From: Nocardioides sp. YIM 152315
GTDB taxonomy: Bacteria; Actinomycetota; Actinomycetes; Propionibacteriales; Nocardioidaceae
NCBI RefSeq assembly: GCF_029210375.1
Contig: NZ_JARGER010000011.1
Location: 1 to 55,753, forward strand
Reading direction: 5' to 3'
DNA length: 55,753 nt
In this document: one piece after another, positions 1 through 7,148 of the stretch
Layout: the number at the start of each line of letters is the position of its first letter
How positions within the stretch are numbered: position 1 is the first letter of the stretch
Notes under the pieces: generated by a model
Databases searched by the model: none
Told to the model about the DNA's origin: nothing
The model's input: only the letters and a program-made list of their open reading frames with translations
Program-made: the position numbers and the translations under genes

Positions 1-18
1 GAAGGGCACTTGTTGCGT

Positions 19-687
19 TCACACCCCGAAGCGCCGCCCGCCTACCTGCGGATCCGGGTCAGAGGCGCCCTGGTCGTGGATCCTGCTGGCGTCGACGACG
101 AACGCGCGAATGCCGCGGTCCTTCGCCGTGTTCGCGACGTCAGCGGTGGCGTCCGCCGCCGGGACGCCGAGGTTCGTCTCGGGATGCAGCTCGCGGCCCT
201 CGGCGTACGCCAGGAAGGCCCGCGGGTCGCCGCCGTCGAGGACGACCGGGGCGAGGTCGAGCAGCACGCCGTCGAGCACCGTCGCGTAGTCGGCGTCGCC
301 CCGCACCCACAGGCTGCTCACGCCTCCGTCGAGGTCGACGAGGGCCTCCTCGTTGGCGAGCCGGGCGTCGTCCCCGACGACGAGGGCACGCACGTCCCAG
401 TCGCCCCGACGGGTGGGCCGTCCGCTCGTGCTGAGCTCGGCCACCAGCGCCGGGATGCCGAGCGGGGTGACCTCGATGCCGTCGAGCGTGCGCCGGGTGA
501 GCTTGTCCCACACGAGCGCGTCGGCGTCGCCCTCGCCCAGGCGCCGGCCCTTGCGCAGCACGGCCGCCGCCTGCTCCTCCCAGTCGGCCACCGTCCAGGA
601 GTCGGACGGGTCCGCCAGGTCCAGCGAGCCCTGCTCGGGCTCCAGCTCCTCGGGCTCGTCCAGGCCGCCGTCGACACGTTCGGTCAT
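19..687 (-). CDS. mutA: Methylmalonyl-CoA mutase small (beta) subunit, N-terminal fragment
   Basis: The 222 residues match the N-terminal part of actinobacterial MutA, the non-catalytic partner of the B12-dependent mutase that interconverts methylmalonyl-CoA and succinyl-CoA. Recognisable pieces are a tryptophan/aspartate-rich start (SWTVADWEEQAAAVLRKG), then KLTRRTLDGIEVTPLG and the start of the barrel. Family members are about 600 residues. Similarity stops at RIHDQGASD (residues 202-210), and a 12-residue tail unlike MutA leads to a TGA at 19-21. No other frame in the remaining bases resumes MutA. The break is therefore a frameshift or a joining/sequencing error at the window edge, or less likely a true truncation. 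The ATG at 685-687 fits the family start. A stand-alone B12-binding subunit lies at 36139-36546. Confidence 0.75.
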   Translation of the reverse strand: MTERVDGGLDEPEELEPEQGSLDLADPSDSWTVADWEEQAAAVLRKGRRLGEGDADALVWDKLTRRTLDGIEVTPLGIPALVAELSTSGRPTRRGDWDVRALVVGDDARLANEEALVDLDGGVSSLWVRGDADYATVLDGVLLDLAPVVLDGGDPRAFLAYAEGRELHPETNLGVPAADATADVANTAKDRGIRAFVVDASRIHDQGASDPDPQVGGRRFGV

Positions 688-720
688 GGGGCGAACGATA
701 GAAGCGGCCCGGGACGTCTG

Positions 721-1164
721 CTACAGAGTGTGACCTTTCCCGCGGTCGGGTGCTCCCACCGGCCGGCCCGCGACCAGCGTCGCCAGCGGCGGGAGCCCGG
801 TGAAGACGACGACCCACAGCGGCCAGAAGAAGCCGCGGCCGGTCAGCCACCACAGCAGCACGCACGCGGCGCTGCACACGACGAACGCGAGCAGCTCGCG
901 GACGGTCGGGCGCCGGGTGCGGCCGGTCGGCGCGGCGCGCACCGGCTCGAGGTCGGAGAGCAGGTGCAGGAGCGTGCCGAGCGTGACCGGGCCGGCGACC
1001 TCCGCCGTGCGGACGTCGAGCTCGCCGCGGTCGAGGCGCCCGTCGGCGTACGCCGCGGCGAAGAGGTCGCCCGCACGCTCGCGGTCGGCGTCGGTCGCCC
1101 GGATCCGCGCGTGCTCCGGACGTCGGGGATCGAGGCCGAAGCCGGCCCAGAAATCCTCAGGCAT
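721..1164 (-). CDS. DUF1707 domain membrane protein
   Basis: 147-residue protein. The first 75 residues carry a DUF1707 (SHOCT-like) segment: IRATDADRERAGDLFAAAY followed by DGRLDRGELDVRT. This short domain is common in actinobacterial membrane proteins and its function is unknown. Two hydrophobic segments follow at roughly residues 97-140, so the DUF1707 part should face the cytoplasm with a hairpin in the membrane. The start at 1164 overlaps the sulfatase stop codon (1157-1159) by 8 bases, so the gene is probably translated by coupling to the sulfatase. The frame stays open further upstream, but that part is antisense-like composition inside the sulfatase and was excluded. Confidence 0.8.
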   Translation of the reverse strand: MPEDFWAGFGLDPRRPEHARIRATDADRERAGDLFAAAYADGRLDRGELDVRTAEVAGPVTLGTLLHLLSDLEPVRAAPTGRTRRPTVRELLAFVVCSAACVLLWWLTGRGFFWPLWVVVFTGLPPLATLVAGRPVGAPDRGKGHTL

Positions 1165-2716
1165 CGGCCGACTCCAGCAGGTCGGAGAGCTCGTCGGCCG
1201 CGTAGAACCCCTTCGGGCAGGTGTCCCCCGCGCACCCGCGGTAGCGCTTCGCCAAGGAGGCGAGCGCCTTGCGCACCGCGGCGTACTCCTGCACGCGCGC
1301 CAGGTTGTGGATCTCGTAGGGGTCGCGGGAGCGGTCGTAGAGCTCCTGGCCGCCCTTGCGGTAGCGGACGTAGGTCCAGGCGCCCACCCGGACGCCGAAG
1401 TAGATGCGCTGGGTGCCCGCCACCTGGTAGGCCTCGATCGGTACCACCCGCACCTGGGCGGGTGCGTCGACCCACGGCAGGATGTCGACGCCGTCGAGGG
1501 GCCGCGGCGGCTCGACACCGGCCGCGGCGAGGATGGTCGCGGCGAGGTCGGGGTTGGTCACCGCGGTCGGCACGGTGACGCCGCTCGGGAGGCCCGGACC
1601 GCGCATCAGGACGGGGATCCGCACCGACTCGTCGTAGTGGTAGAGCTTGCCGTTGAGGTTGTGGTTGCCGATCGCGTAGCCGTTGTCGGAGGTGAAGATC
1701 ACCAGCGTCTCGTCCAGCTGCCCGGTCGTCCGGAGCTGGCGGAAGAGCCGGGCGACGGCCCGGTCGAGGCCGCGCGCCGCCTCGATGCGGCGCTGGTAGA
1801 CGGTGTCCAGCGCGACCTTGTCCGCGGCGGTGAACTGACGGACGTTCGCCGGCGCGTACGCCGGCACATCGGGGTCGCCGTCCGGGAACGAGTTCGGCGT
1901 CCTCGGCAGTGGGACGTCCTGGTAGTGGCCGACGTCGTCCGGATCGGGCACGGTGGACTTGAACCGGCCCTGGGGGGTCCCGGCGTACTTCTTGCGCGGC
2001 GCCTCCGCGTCGACCGGCCCGCCGACGTGCGGAGCGACGTAGTTGACCCACGCGAACCACGGCTTGTCGCGGCGCTCGCCGATCATCTCCTCCGCCTGGG
2101 CGGTCATCACGTCGGTCGTGTAGCCCTGCTGGCGCTCCAGCCGGTGGTTGATGCTGAGGCGCTGGTCGAAGAAGCGGTACGTCGAGGGGTCGGGCGTCGC
2201 GCGCCAGTCGGTCCAGCCGGGTGGGACCTCGCGGGCGGTGCCGGCCTTCCCGTAGCCGTTGAGGTACTTCCCGGTGAAGAGCGTGTCGTAGTCCGCATCC
2301 TGCAGCGCCGTGGCGATCGTGTCTCGTTCGTCCCAGTCGCGCGCCTGGTAGCCGCCGGCGGGGCCGCGCACAGTCTTGGCGCCGTGGTTGTGGGCGTACT
2401 GCCCGGTGAGCAGCGACGCCCGCGCCGGCACGCACATCGGCGAGGGCGCGATGCCGTCGGCGAAGGCCACTCCTCCGCCCTCCATCAGTCGGCGGACCCG
2501 CGGCAGGTACGGCATGTCGGCGGCGGCGAGGTCGTCGACGGTCACCATGAGGATGTTCGGCCTCTGCACCGGTCGCTCGAAGGCCGGCGTCGGCGTGGGG
2601 GTCAGCACGGCCCGGGCCGACTCGGGCACCCGGCTCGGGTCGTCGATGCCGACGACGGCCAGCGCTCCGACCGCGAGGGTCGCCAGCACGGCACGCGCTG
2701 GACGTCCCCTGACCAC
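1157..2716 (-). CDS. Secreted type I sulfatase (arylsulfatase / glucosamine-6-sulfatase-like)
   Basis: 519 residues. An N-terminal hydrophobic stretch (residues 8-24) is a signal peptide or anchor, followed by a Thr/Pro linker and RPNILMVTVDDLAAADMPYL, the alkaline-phosphatase-fold sulfatase start with metal-binding Asp61 and Asp62. The type I sulfatase signature follows as CVPARASLLTGQYAHNHGA; Cys95 in C-x-P-x-R is the residue converted to formylglycine. Later SDNGYAIGNHNLNGK supplies the second metal site. It should hydrolyse sulfate esters outside the membrane; the substrate cannot be told from sequence. The start is a GTG at 2714-2716 with GGAGGG a few bases upstream. It shares an overlap with the DUF1707 gene. 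No formylglycine-generating enzyme is in this window, so maturation must come from elsewhere. Confidence 0.88.
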   Translation of the reverse strand: MVRGRPARAVLATLAVGALAVVGIDDPSRVPESARAVLTPTPTPAFERPVQRPNILMVTVDDLAAADMPYLPRVRRLMEGGGVAFADGIAPSPMCVPARASLLTGQYAHNHGAKTVRGPAGGYQARDWDERDTIATALQDADYDTLFTGKYLNGYGKAGTAREVPPGWTDWRATPDPSTYRFFDQRLSINHRLERQQGYTTDVMTAQAEEMIGERRDKPWFAWVNYVAPHVGGPVDAEAPRKKYAGTPQGRFKSTVPDPDDVGHYQDVPLPRTPNSFPDGDPDVPAYAPANVRQFTAADKVALDTVYQRRIEAARGLDRAVARLFRQLRTTGQLDETLVIFTSDNGYAIGNHNLNGKLYHYDESVRIPVLMRGPGLPSGVTVPTAVTNPDLAATILAAAGVEPPRPLDGVDILPWVDAPAQVRVVPIEAYQVAGTQRIYFGVRVGAWTYVRYRKGGQELYDRSRDPYEIHNLARVQEYAAVRKALASLAKRYRGCAGDTCPKGFYAADELSDLLESADA

Positions 2717-2860
2717 ACACCCTCCCCGACTCGACTGGTCGCGAGGTTACAACCGGACCACCCGTGGGCGCGTCTCACCCGGTGCAGGCGAAGACACGGG
2801 ATCGAACGGGGCCCATGCTGGATCCGGATCGATCTTCGACTCGGGAGGGAGACGATCGAC

Positions 2861-3034
2861 ATGACGGTCATCGCACACCGGCCGCGGGGCCGGGACACGG
2901 AGGGCGAGCCGACTCGCTGGCGGGCCGCCCTGCGCGCGGTCCTGACGATCCTGCTCGTGACGGCCCTGGTCGCGGCCGCGCTCGGCGGCGCGACGTACGT
3001 CGTGTCGAAGGCGTTCGTCGCGATGCTGAGCTGA
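2861..3034 (+). CDS. 57-residue single-pass membrane peptide
   Basis: Short gene starting at ATG 2861, preceded by a strong ribosome binding site (GGGAGGGA at 2843-2850). The product has a charged N-terminus (about 22 residues with several Arg/Glu) and one hydrophobic helix at roughly residues 26-50 (ending near GGATYVVSKAF). I do not recognise a family. It is divergent from the sulfatase and stands alone, followed by repeats at 3056-3170. The good ribosome site and the clean soluble-then-membrane layout argue it is real. The much longer open frame that contains it (800-3034) is antisense to the sulfatase and not coding. Confidence 0.6.
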   Translation: MTVIAHRPRGRDTEGEPTRWRAALRAVLTILLVTALVAAALGGATYVVSKAFVAMLS

Positions 3035-3055
3035 CGCGGCGCGGCGGCGGTCAGA

Positions 3056-3170
3056 TGGTCGAGGAAGGCGCCAGCCCTGGCGTCGGTGGTTGAGGAAGGC
3101 GCCTGTCTCGAAACCACCCGAGCGTCACGGTGGTTGAGGAAGGCGCCCTGGCGCCTGTCTCGAAACCACC
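3056..3170. repeat. Cluster of GGTGGTTGAG ... CGAAACCACC palindromic repeats
   Basis: Two complete units lie at 3085-3118 and 3129-3170, with a degenerate half unit at 3056-3070. Each starts GGTGGTTGAGGAAGGCGCC and ends TGTCTCGAAACCACC, so the ends are inverted (GGTGGTT/AACCACC). The second unit has about 8 extra bases (CCTGGCGC) in the loop. A related copy is at 26891-26925. The cluster lies beyond the end of both flanking genes, where it could act as a transcription end signal or be a mobile palindromic unit. Confidence 0.8.
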
Positions 3171-3297
3171 CCTCCACAGGACACCGATAGCGGTGTGGAC
3201 GAGCACAACCGCGCCCACGACCCGAGCTACGACACCGCCTACCTCCCCACCGGAAGGTCCGGTTCCACCGCAGGACGTGACAGGCAGTCCGCGGACG

Positions 3298-3507
3298 TCA
3301 GCCGACCTTGCGGTACTTGCGGTGCATGGTTTGTCGCGTGACACCGAGCAAGGTTCCGATCTCGGCCCAGCTCAGACCCTGGTGTCGGGCCCGTCGAACC
3401 GCGACCTCCTCGCGTCGAGCCAGCTCCCGTTTGGCCTCCGCGACGGCCGCCAGCTCCGCCACGACGCCGCCGCCGTCCCCATCGTGCGCCTCCACCGAAG
3501 TCCTCAT
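3298..3507 (-). CDS. Small helix-turn-helix DNA-binding protein
   Basis: 69 residues from ATG 3507 (or 73 from the in-frame ATG at 3519). A charged helix (ELAAVAEAKRELARREEVAV) leads into a clear HTH: RHQGLSWAEIGTLLGVTRQ followed by TMHRKYRKVG. This is typical of small actinobacterial regulators. The start codon lies inside a perfect 30-base palindrome (3505-3534), so autoregulation by binding over its own start is a natural inference. It follows sdhB of the Sdh1 cluster by 29-30 bases on the same strand. No partner gene is evident downstream; 3180-3297 holds nothing I recognise. Which ATG is used is unresolved because neither has a good ribosome site. Confidence 0.7.
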   Translation of the reverse strand: MRTSVEAHDGDGGGVVAELAAVAEAKRELARREEVAVRRARHQGLSWAEIGTLLGVTRQTMHRKYRKVG

Positions 3508-3534
3508 GCCTGTCAGCATATGCTGACAGGCATG
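3505..3534. promoter_or_regulatory. Perfect 30-base palindrome (probable operator)
   Basis: The half-site is CATGCCTGTCAGCAT and the other half is its exact reverse complement with no spacer. The core TGTCAGCATA/TATGCTGACA has the look of a dimeric repressor site. It covers the start codon of the HTH gene at 3298-3507 and begins 3 bases after the sdhB stop codon. It could be an operator, or as RNA a hairpin ending the sdh transcript; there is no T-run, so the operator reading is preferred. Confidence 0.6.
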
Positions 3535-3536
3535 CA

Positions 3537-4313
3537 CTAGACCTCGGTCCGGCCGTCGTTGTCGCGGTTGCGGAGGCCGATCTTGTTGCCGAGCCAGACC
3601 AAGGGGTCGTACTTGCGGTCGGCGACACGCTCCTTCATCGGGATGATCGCGTTGTCGGTGATCCTGATCCCCTCGGGGCAGACCTCCGTGCAGCACTTGG
3701 TGATGTTGCACATCCCGATGCCCGCGGCCTCCTGCGCCAGCTTGCGCCGGTCGTGGGTGTCGAGGGGGTGCATGTCGAGCTCGGCGTACCGCAGGAAGAA
3801 CCGCGGCCCGGCGAACGCGGGCTTGTTCTCCTCGTGGTCACGCACGACATGGCAGGTGTCCTGGCACAGGAAGCACTCGATGCACTTGCGGAACTCCTGG
3901 CCGCGTTCGACGTCGATCTGCGCCATCCGGCGCTTGCCGTCGGCGTCGCGCGGCCCGAGCTCGGCATACGGGAGCTCCTTGGCCTTCTCGTAGTTGTACG
4001 ACACGTCGGTCACGAGGTCGCGGATGACGGGGAAGGCCCGCATCGGGGTGACCGTGATCGTCTCCTCCGGCTCGAAGTCCGACAGTCGCGTCATGCACAT
4101 CAGCCTGGGTCGACCGTTGATCTCGGCGGAGCAGGAGCCGCACTTGCCGGCCTTGCAGTTCCAGCGGATCGCGAGATCACCCGCCTGGGTGGCCTGCAGC
4201 CGGTGGAGGGCGTCGAGGACGACCTCGCCCTCGGACACCTCGACCTCGTAGTCGCCGAGGTCGCCGCCCGACTGGTCGCCGCGCCAGACCCGCATCTTCA
4301 GCGTGTAGCCCAT
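3537..4313 (-). CDS. sdhB: Succinate dehydrogenase iron-sulfur subunit, Sdh1 type
   Basis: 258 residues. The N-terminal plant-type ferredoxin domain binds a 2Fe-2S cluster through Cys53, Cys58, Cys61 and Cys73 (CKAGKCGSC ... LMC). The C-terminal half carries CIECFLCQDTCHV and CNITKCCTEVCPEGI for the remaining clusters. It passes electrons from the flavoprotein to the membrane anchor. The sequence resembles mycobacterial Rv0247c (MRVWRGD start, WNCKAGKCGSCSAEINGRPR), which defines the Sdh1 class. The start at ATG 4313 matches family length, and a longer upstream frame is an artefact. It is the last gene of sdhC-sdhA-sdhB on the minus strand, 11 bases after sdhA. Confidence 0.93.
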   Translation of the reverse strand: MGYTLKMRVWRGDQSGGDLGDYEVEVSEGEVVLDALHRLQATQAGDLAIRWNCKAGKCGSCSAEINGRPRLMCMTRLSDFEPEETITVTPMRAFPVIRDLVTDVSYNYEKAKELPYAELGPRDADGKRRMAQIDVERGQEFRKCIECFLCQDTCHVVRDHEENKPAFAGPRFFLRYAELDMHPLDTHDRRKLAQEAAGIGMCNITKCCTEVCPEGIRITDNAIIPMKERVADRKYDPLVWLGNKIGLRNRDNDGRTEV

Positions 4314-4324
4314 GTCGGTCCTCC

Positions 4325-6184
4325 TCAGTCGAAGTACTTCTCGAGCTCGCCCGGCATCACCGGCAGCGGCTTCTCGGACAGGTCCACGCCGGTGCCGTCG
4401 GCGTCGAGGCTGACGACGAGGTTCTTGGTGCCCCACACCTCGTTGTCCGTCAGGGGGAAGTCGTCGCGGGTGTGGCCGCCGCGCGACTCCTCACGCGCCA
4501 GCGCCGCCTTCGCGACCGCCTCCGAGACGAGCAGCATGTTGCGCAGGTCGATCGAGAGGTGCCAGCCCGGGTTGTACTGCCGGTGCCCCTCCACGACCAT
4601 CGCCTTCGCCCGCTCCTTGAAGAGCTCGATCTCGCGCAGCGACTTCTCGAGCTCCGCGGCGGTGCGGATGATGCCGACCAGGTCGTTCATCGACTGCTGG
4701 AGGTCCTGCTGGATGGTGTACGGGTTCTCTCCGCCTCCCCCGGATCCAGCAGAGACCTCGAAGGGCGCGAGCGCGCTCGTCTTCGCGGCCTTCACGTCGT
4801 CCTCGCGGACCGCCGGCCGCGCCGACAGTCCGGCGGCGGACGACGCCGCGTGCTCGCCCGCGCGCTTGCCGAACACCAGCAGGTCACCGAGCGAGTTGCC
4901 GCCCAGCCGGTTGGAGCCGTGCATGCCGCCGGAGCACTCGCCGACGGCGTACAGCCCGGTGACCGCGCTCTCCTGGGTGTCCGCGTCGACCTCGACGCCG
5001 CCCATCACGTAGTGGCAGGTCGGCCCGATCTCCATCGCCTCCTGGGTGATGTCGACGTCGGCGAGCTCCTTGAACTGGTGGTACATCGAGGGCAGCCGCT
5101 TGCGGATGAACTCCGGCGACCGGCGCGACGCGATGTCGAGGAAGACGCCACCGTGCGGTGACCCGCGGCCCGCCTTGATCTCGGAGTTGATCGCGCGCGC
5201 CACCTCGTCACGCGGCAGCAGCTCGGGCGGGCGGCGGTTGTTCTTCTTGTCCTCGTACCAGCGGTCGGCCTCCTCCTCGGTATCGGCCGTCTCCGCCTTG
5301 AAGAACTCCGGGATGTAGTCGAACATGAAGCGCTTGCCCTCGGAGTTGCGCAGGATCCCGCCGTCTCCGCGCACCGACTCGGTGACCAGCAGGCCCTTCA
5401 CCGAGGGTGGCCAGACCATGCCGGTCGGGTGGAACTGCACGAACTCCATGTTGATCAGCGCGGCGCCCGCACGGAGCGCGAGCGCGTGGCCGTCGCCGGT
5501 GTACTCCCAGGAGTTCGACGTCACCTTGAAGGACTTGCCGATGCCGCCGGTCGCGAGGATCACCGTCGGCGCCTCGAACGCGACGAAGCGGCCGGTCTCG
5601 CGCCAGTAGCCGAACGCGCCGCTGACCCGGTCGGCGTCCTTCAGCAGCTCGGTGATCGTGCACTCCATGAACACGTCGATGCCGAGTTGCACGGTGCGCT
5701 GTTGGAGGGTGCGGATCATCTCGAGGCCGGTGCGGTCGCCCACGTGCGCGAGCCGGGCGTACTTGTGGCCGCCGAAGTCGCGCTGCGAGATCAATCCGTC
5801 GTCGGTGCGGTCGAAGAGCGCGCCCCAGTCCTCGAGCTCCTGCACCCGCTCGGGCGCCTCCTGCGCATGCAGCTGCGCCATCCGCCAGTTGTTGAGCATC
5901 TTCCCGCCACGCATGGTGTCGCGGAAGTGCACCTCCCAGTTGTCCTCGGGCCAGCGGTTGCCCATCGCCGCCGCGATGCCGCCCTCGGCCATCACCGTGT
6001 GGGCCTTGCCGAGCAGCGACTTGCAGACGACCGCGGTGCGCGCGCCCGCCTCGTGGGCGGCGATCGCCGCGCGGAGCCCCGCTCCGCCGGCGCCGACCAC
6101 GACCACGTCGTACTCGTGCCGCTCCATGCCGCCCTCACTGGCGCCGGACATCTCGTTGCCTGTCATGGGGTGCCGGTCACTCAT
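4325..6184 (-). CDS. sdhA: Succinate dehydrogenase flavoprotein subunit, Sdh1 type
   Basis: 619 residues. FAD-binding GAGGAG sits at 31-36, and KAHTVMAEGGIAAAMGN at 60-76 contains His62, the expected site of covalent FAD attachment. The active-site region includes FHPTGMVWPPS and TESVRGDGGILRN, and the C-terminal capping region GSNRLGGNSLGDLLVFG. It oxidises succinate to fumarate. It resembles the Rv0248c class rather than the second flavoprotein at 9493-11535. The start at ATG 6184 is 25 bases after the sdhC stop with GAGGAG about 13 bases upstream; in-frame ATGs at residues 7, 12 and 20 are alternatives, the last being closest to the fold. Confidence 0.93.
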   Translation of the reverse strand: MSDRHPMTGNEMSGASEGGMERHEYDVVVVGAGGAGLRAAIAAHEAGARTAVVCKSLLGKAHTVMAEGGIAAAMGNRWPEDNWEVHFRDTMRGGKMLNNWRMAQLHAQEAPERVQELEDWGALFDRTDDGLISQRDFGGHKYARLAHVGDRTGLEMIRTLQQRTVQLGIDVFMECTITELLKDADRVSGAFGYWRETGRFVAFEAPTVILATGGIGKSFKVTSNSWEYTGDGHALALRAGAALINMEFVQFHPTGMVWPPSVKGLLVTESVRGDGGILRNSEGKRFMFDYIPEFFKAETADTEEEADRWYEDKKNNRRPPELLPRDEVARAINSEIKAGRGSPHGGVFLDIASRRSPEFIRKRLPSMYHQFKELADVDITQEAMEIGPTCHYVMGGVEVDADTQESAVTGLYAVGECSGGMHGSNRLGGNSLGDLLVFGKRAGEHAASSAAGLSARPAVREDDVKAAKTSALAPFEVSAGSGGGGENPYTIQQDLQQSMNDLVGIIRTAAELEKSLREIELFKERAKAMVVEGHRQYNPGWHLSIDLRNMLLVSEAVAKAALAREESRGGHTRDDFPLTDNEVWGTKNLVVSLDADGTGVDLSEKPLPVMPGELEKYFD

Positions 6185-6209
6185 CGGAAATGCTCAGCTC
6201 CTCGGAGGA

Positions 6210-7052
6210 TCAGAAGAATCGCGGGTCGTCGAAGGCGCCGGTCGCCAGCAGGTAGACGTAGAGGTCGACCAGGGCCACCGAGAAGAGGGAGTACCAGGCG
6301 TAGGTCCCGTGCCGGGCGTTGAGCTTCGAGACGAAGGTCCACATCCGGTAGCGCACCGGGTGCTTCGAGAAGTGCCGCAGCCGGCCGCCGGTGATGTGGC
6401 GGCAGGAGTGGCACGAGAGCGTGTACAGCCAGATCAGCACGATGTTGATCAGCATCAGCACCGTGCCGAGCCCCATGTGGATCCCGTCCGACTCGCCCTC
6501 GGCCGGCCGGAACGCCAGCACCGTGTCGAAGGTCAGGACGCAGGCGACCAGCACCGCGGCGTACCAGAACCAGCGGTGGATGTTCTGCAGGATCAGCGGG
6601 AGGCGGGTCTCGCCGGTGTACTTGCCGTGCGGCTCGGCGACCGCGCAGGCCGGCGGTGAGAGCCAGAACGCCCGGTAGTAGGCCTTCCGGTAGTAGTAGC
6701 AGGTCAGCCGGAAGCCGAGCGGGAAGATCAGGATGAGCAGCGCCGGCGAGAGGTTCCACCAGCTGAACGGCTGCCCGAAGTCCGACGACCCCTCGATGCA
6801 CGAGTCGGTGAGGCAGGGCGAGTAGAACGGCGAGAGGTAGGGCTCCGAGAAGTAGTTGTCACCGGCGAACGCGCGCCAGGTCGCGTAGACGACGAACGCG
6901 GCGAAGACCACGAACGTCGTTGCCGGGTAGAGCCACCACGTGTCGGTGCGGAGCGTCTTCACCCCGATCCGGGCCCGGGTGGGGCCATTCACACCTGTCG
7001 ATCCTGCTGACCCCTGCGTTGCTCTGGTCTCTCGCGCGTCGGTCGACGCCAT
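6210..7052 (-). CDS. sdhC: Succinate dehydrogenase membrane anchor, Sdh1 type
   Basis: 280 residues with about five transmembrane segments. Motifs include WWLYPATTFVVFAAFVVYAT, a Cys/Tyr-rich stretch (LTCYYYRKAYYRAFW), NIHRWFWYAAV and SCHSCRHITGGR, which supply candidate haem or cluster ligands. The layout resembles Rv0249c, the single large anchor of mycobacterial Sdh1, which is thought to pass electrons to menaquinone. The start at ATG 7052 has GGAGGT four bases upstream. An upstream in-frame extension to 7121 lacks a ribosome site and was rejected. It is the first gene of the minus-strand sdhCAB operon; the promoter should lie in 7053-7148. Confidence 0.88.
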   Translation of the reverse strand: MASTDARETRATQGSAGSTGVNGPTRARIGVKTLRTDTWWLYPATTFVVFAAFVVYATWRAFAGDNYFSEPYLSPFYSPCLTDSCIEGSSDFGQPFSWWNLSPALLILIFPLGFRLTCYYYRKAYYRAFWLSPPACAVAEPHGKYTGETRLPLILQNIHRWFWYAAVLVACVLTFDTVLAFRPAEGESDGIHMGLGTVLMLINIVLIWLYTLSCHSCRHITGGRLRHFSKHPVRYRMWTFVSKLNARHGTYAWYSLFSVALVDLYVYLLATGAFDDPRFF

Positions 7053-7148
7053 CGCCACCTCCGGTGGGTCGGGTGCCAGTGCAGTCTGCACAGTCGTCGC
7101 CGGTTGTGAAAGGGGCCACACCGAAGATCTCGAGAACCGGTTCCGCGG

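Noticed and set aside
800..3034. Long plus-strand open frame (744 codons) across the sulfatase
   Set aside because: It is antisense to a gene with clear sulfatase motifs; only its last 57 codons have a ribosome site and a natural protein pattern, and only those were kept.
3056..3170. Possible CRISPR-like array
   Set aside because: Units differ in length, are palindromic and lack uniform spacers; no cas genes.
3051..3344. 97-codon minus-strand frame downstream of the HTH gene
   Set aside because: It runs through the repeat cluster, has no ribosome site and overlaps the HTH gene in another frame.
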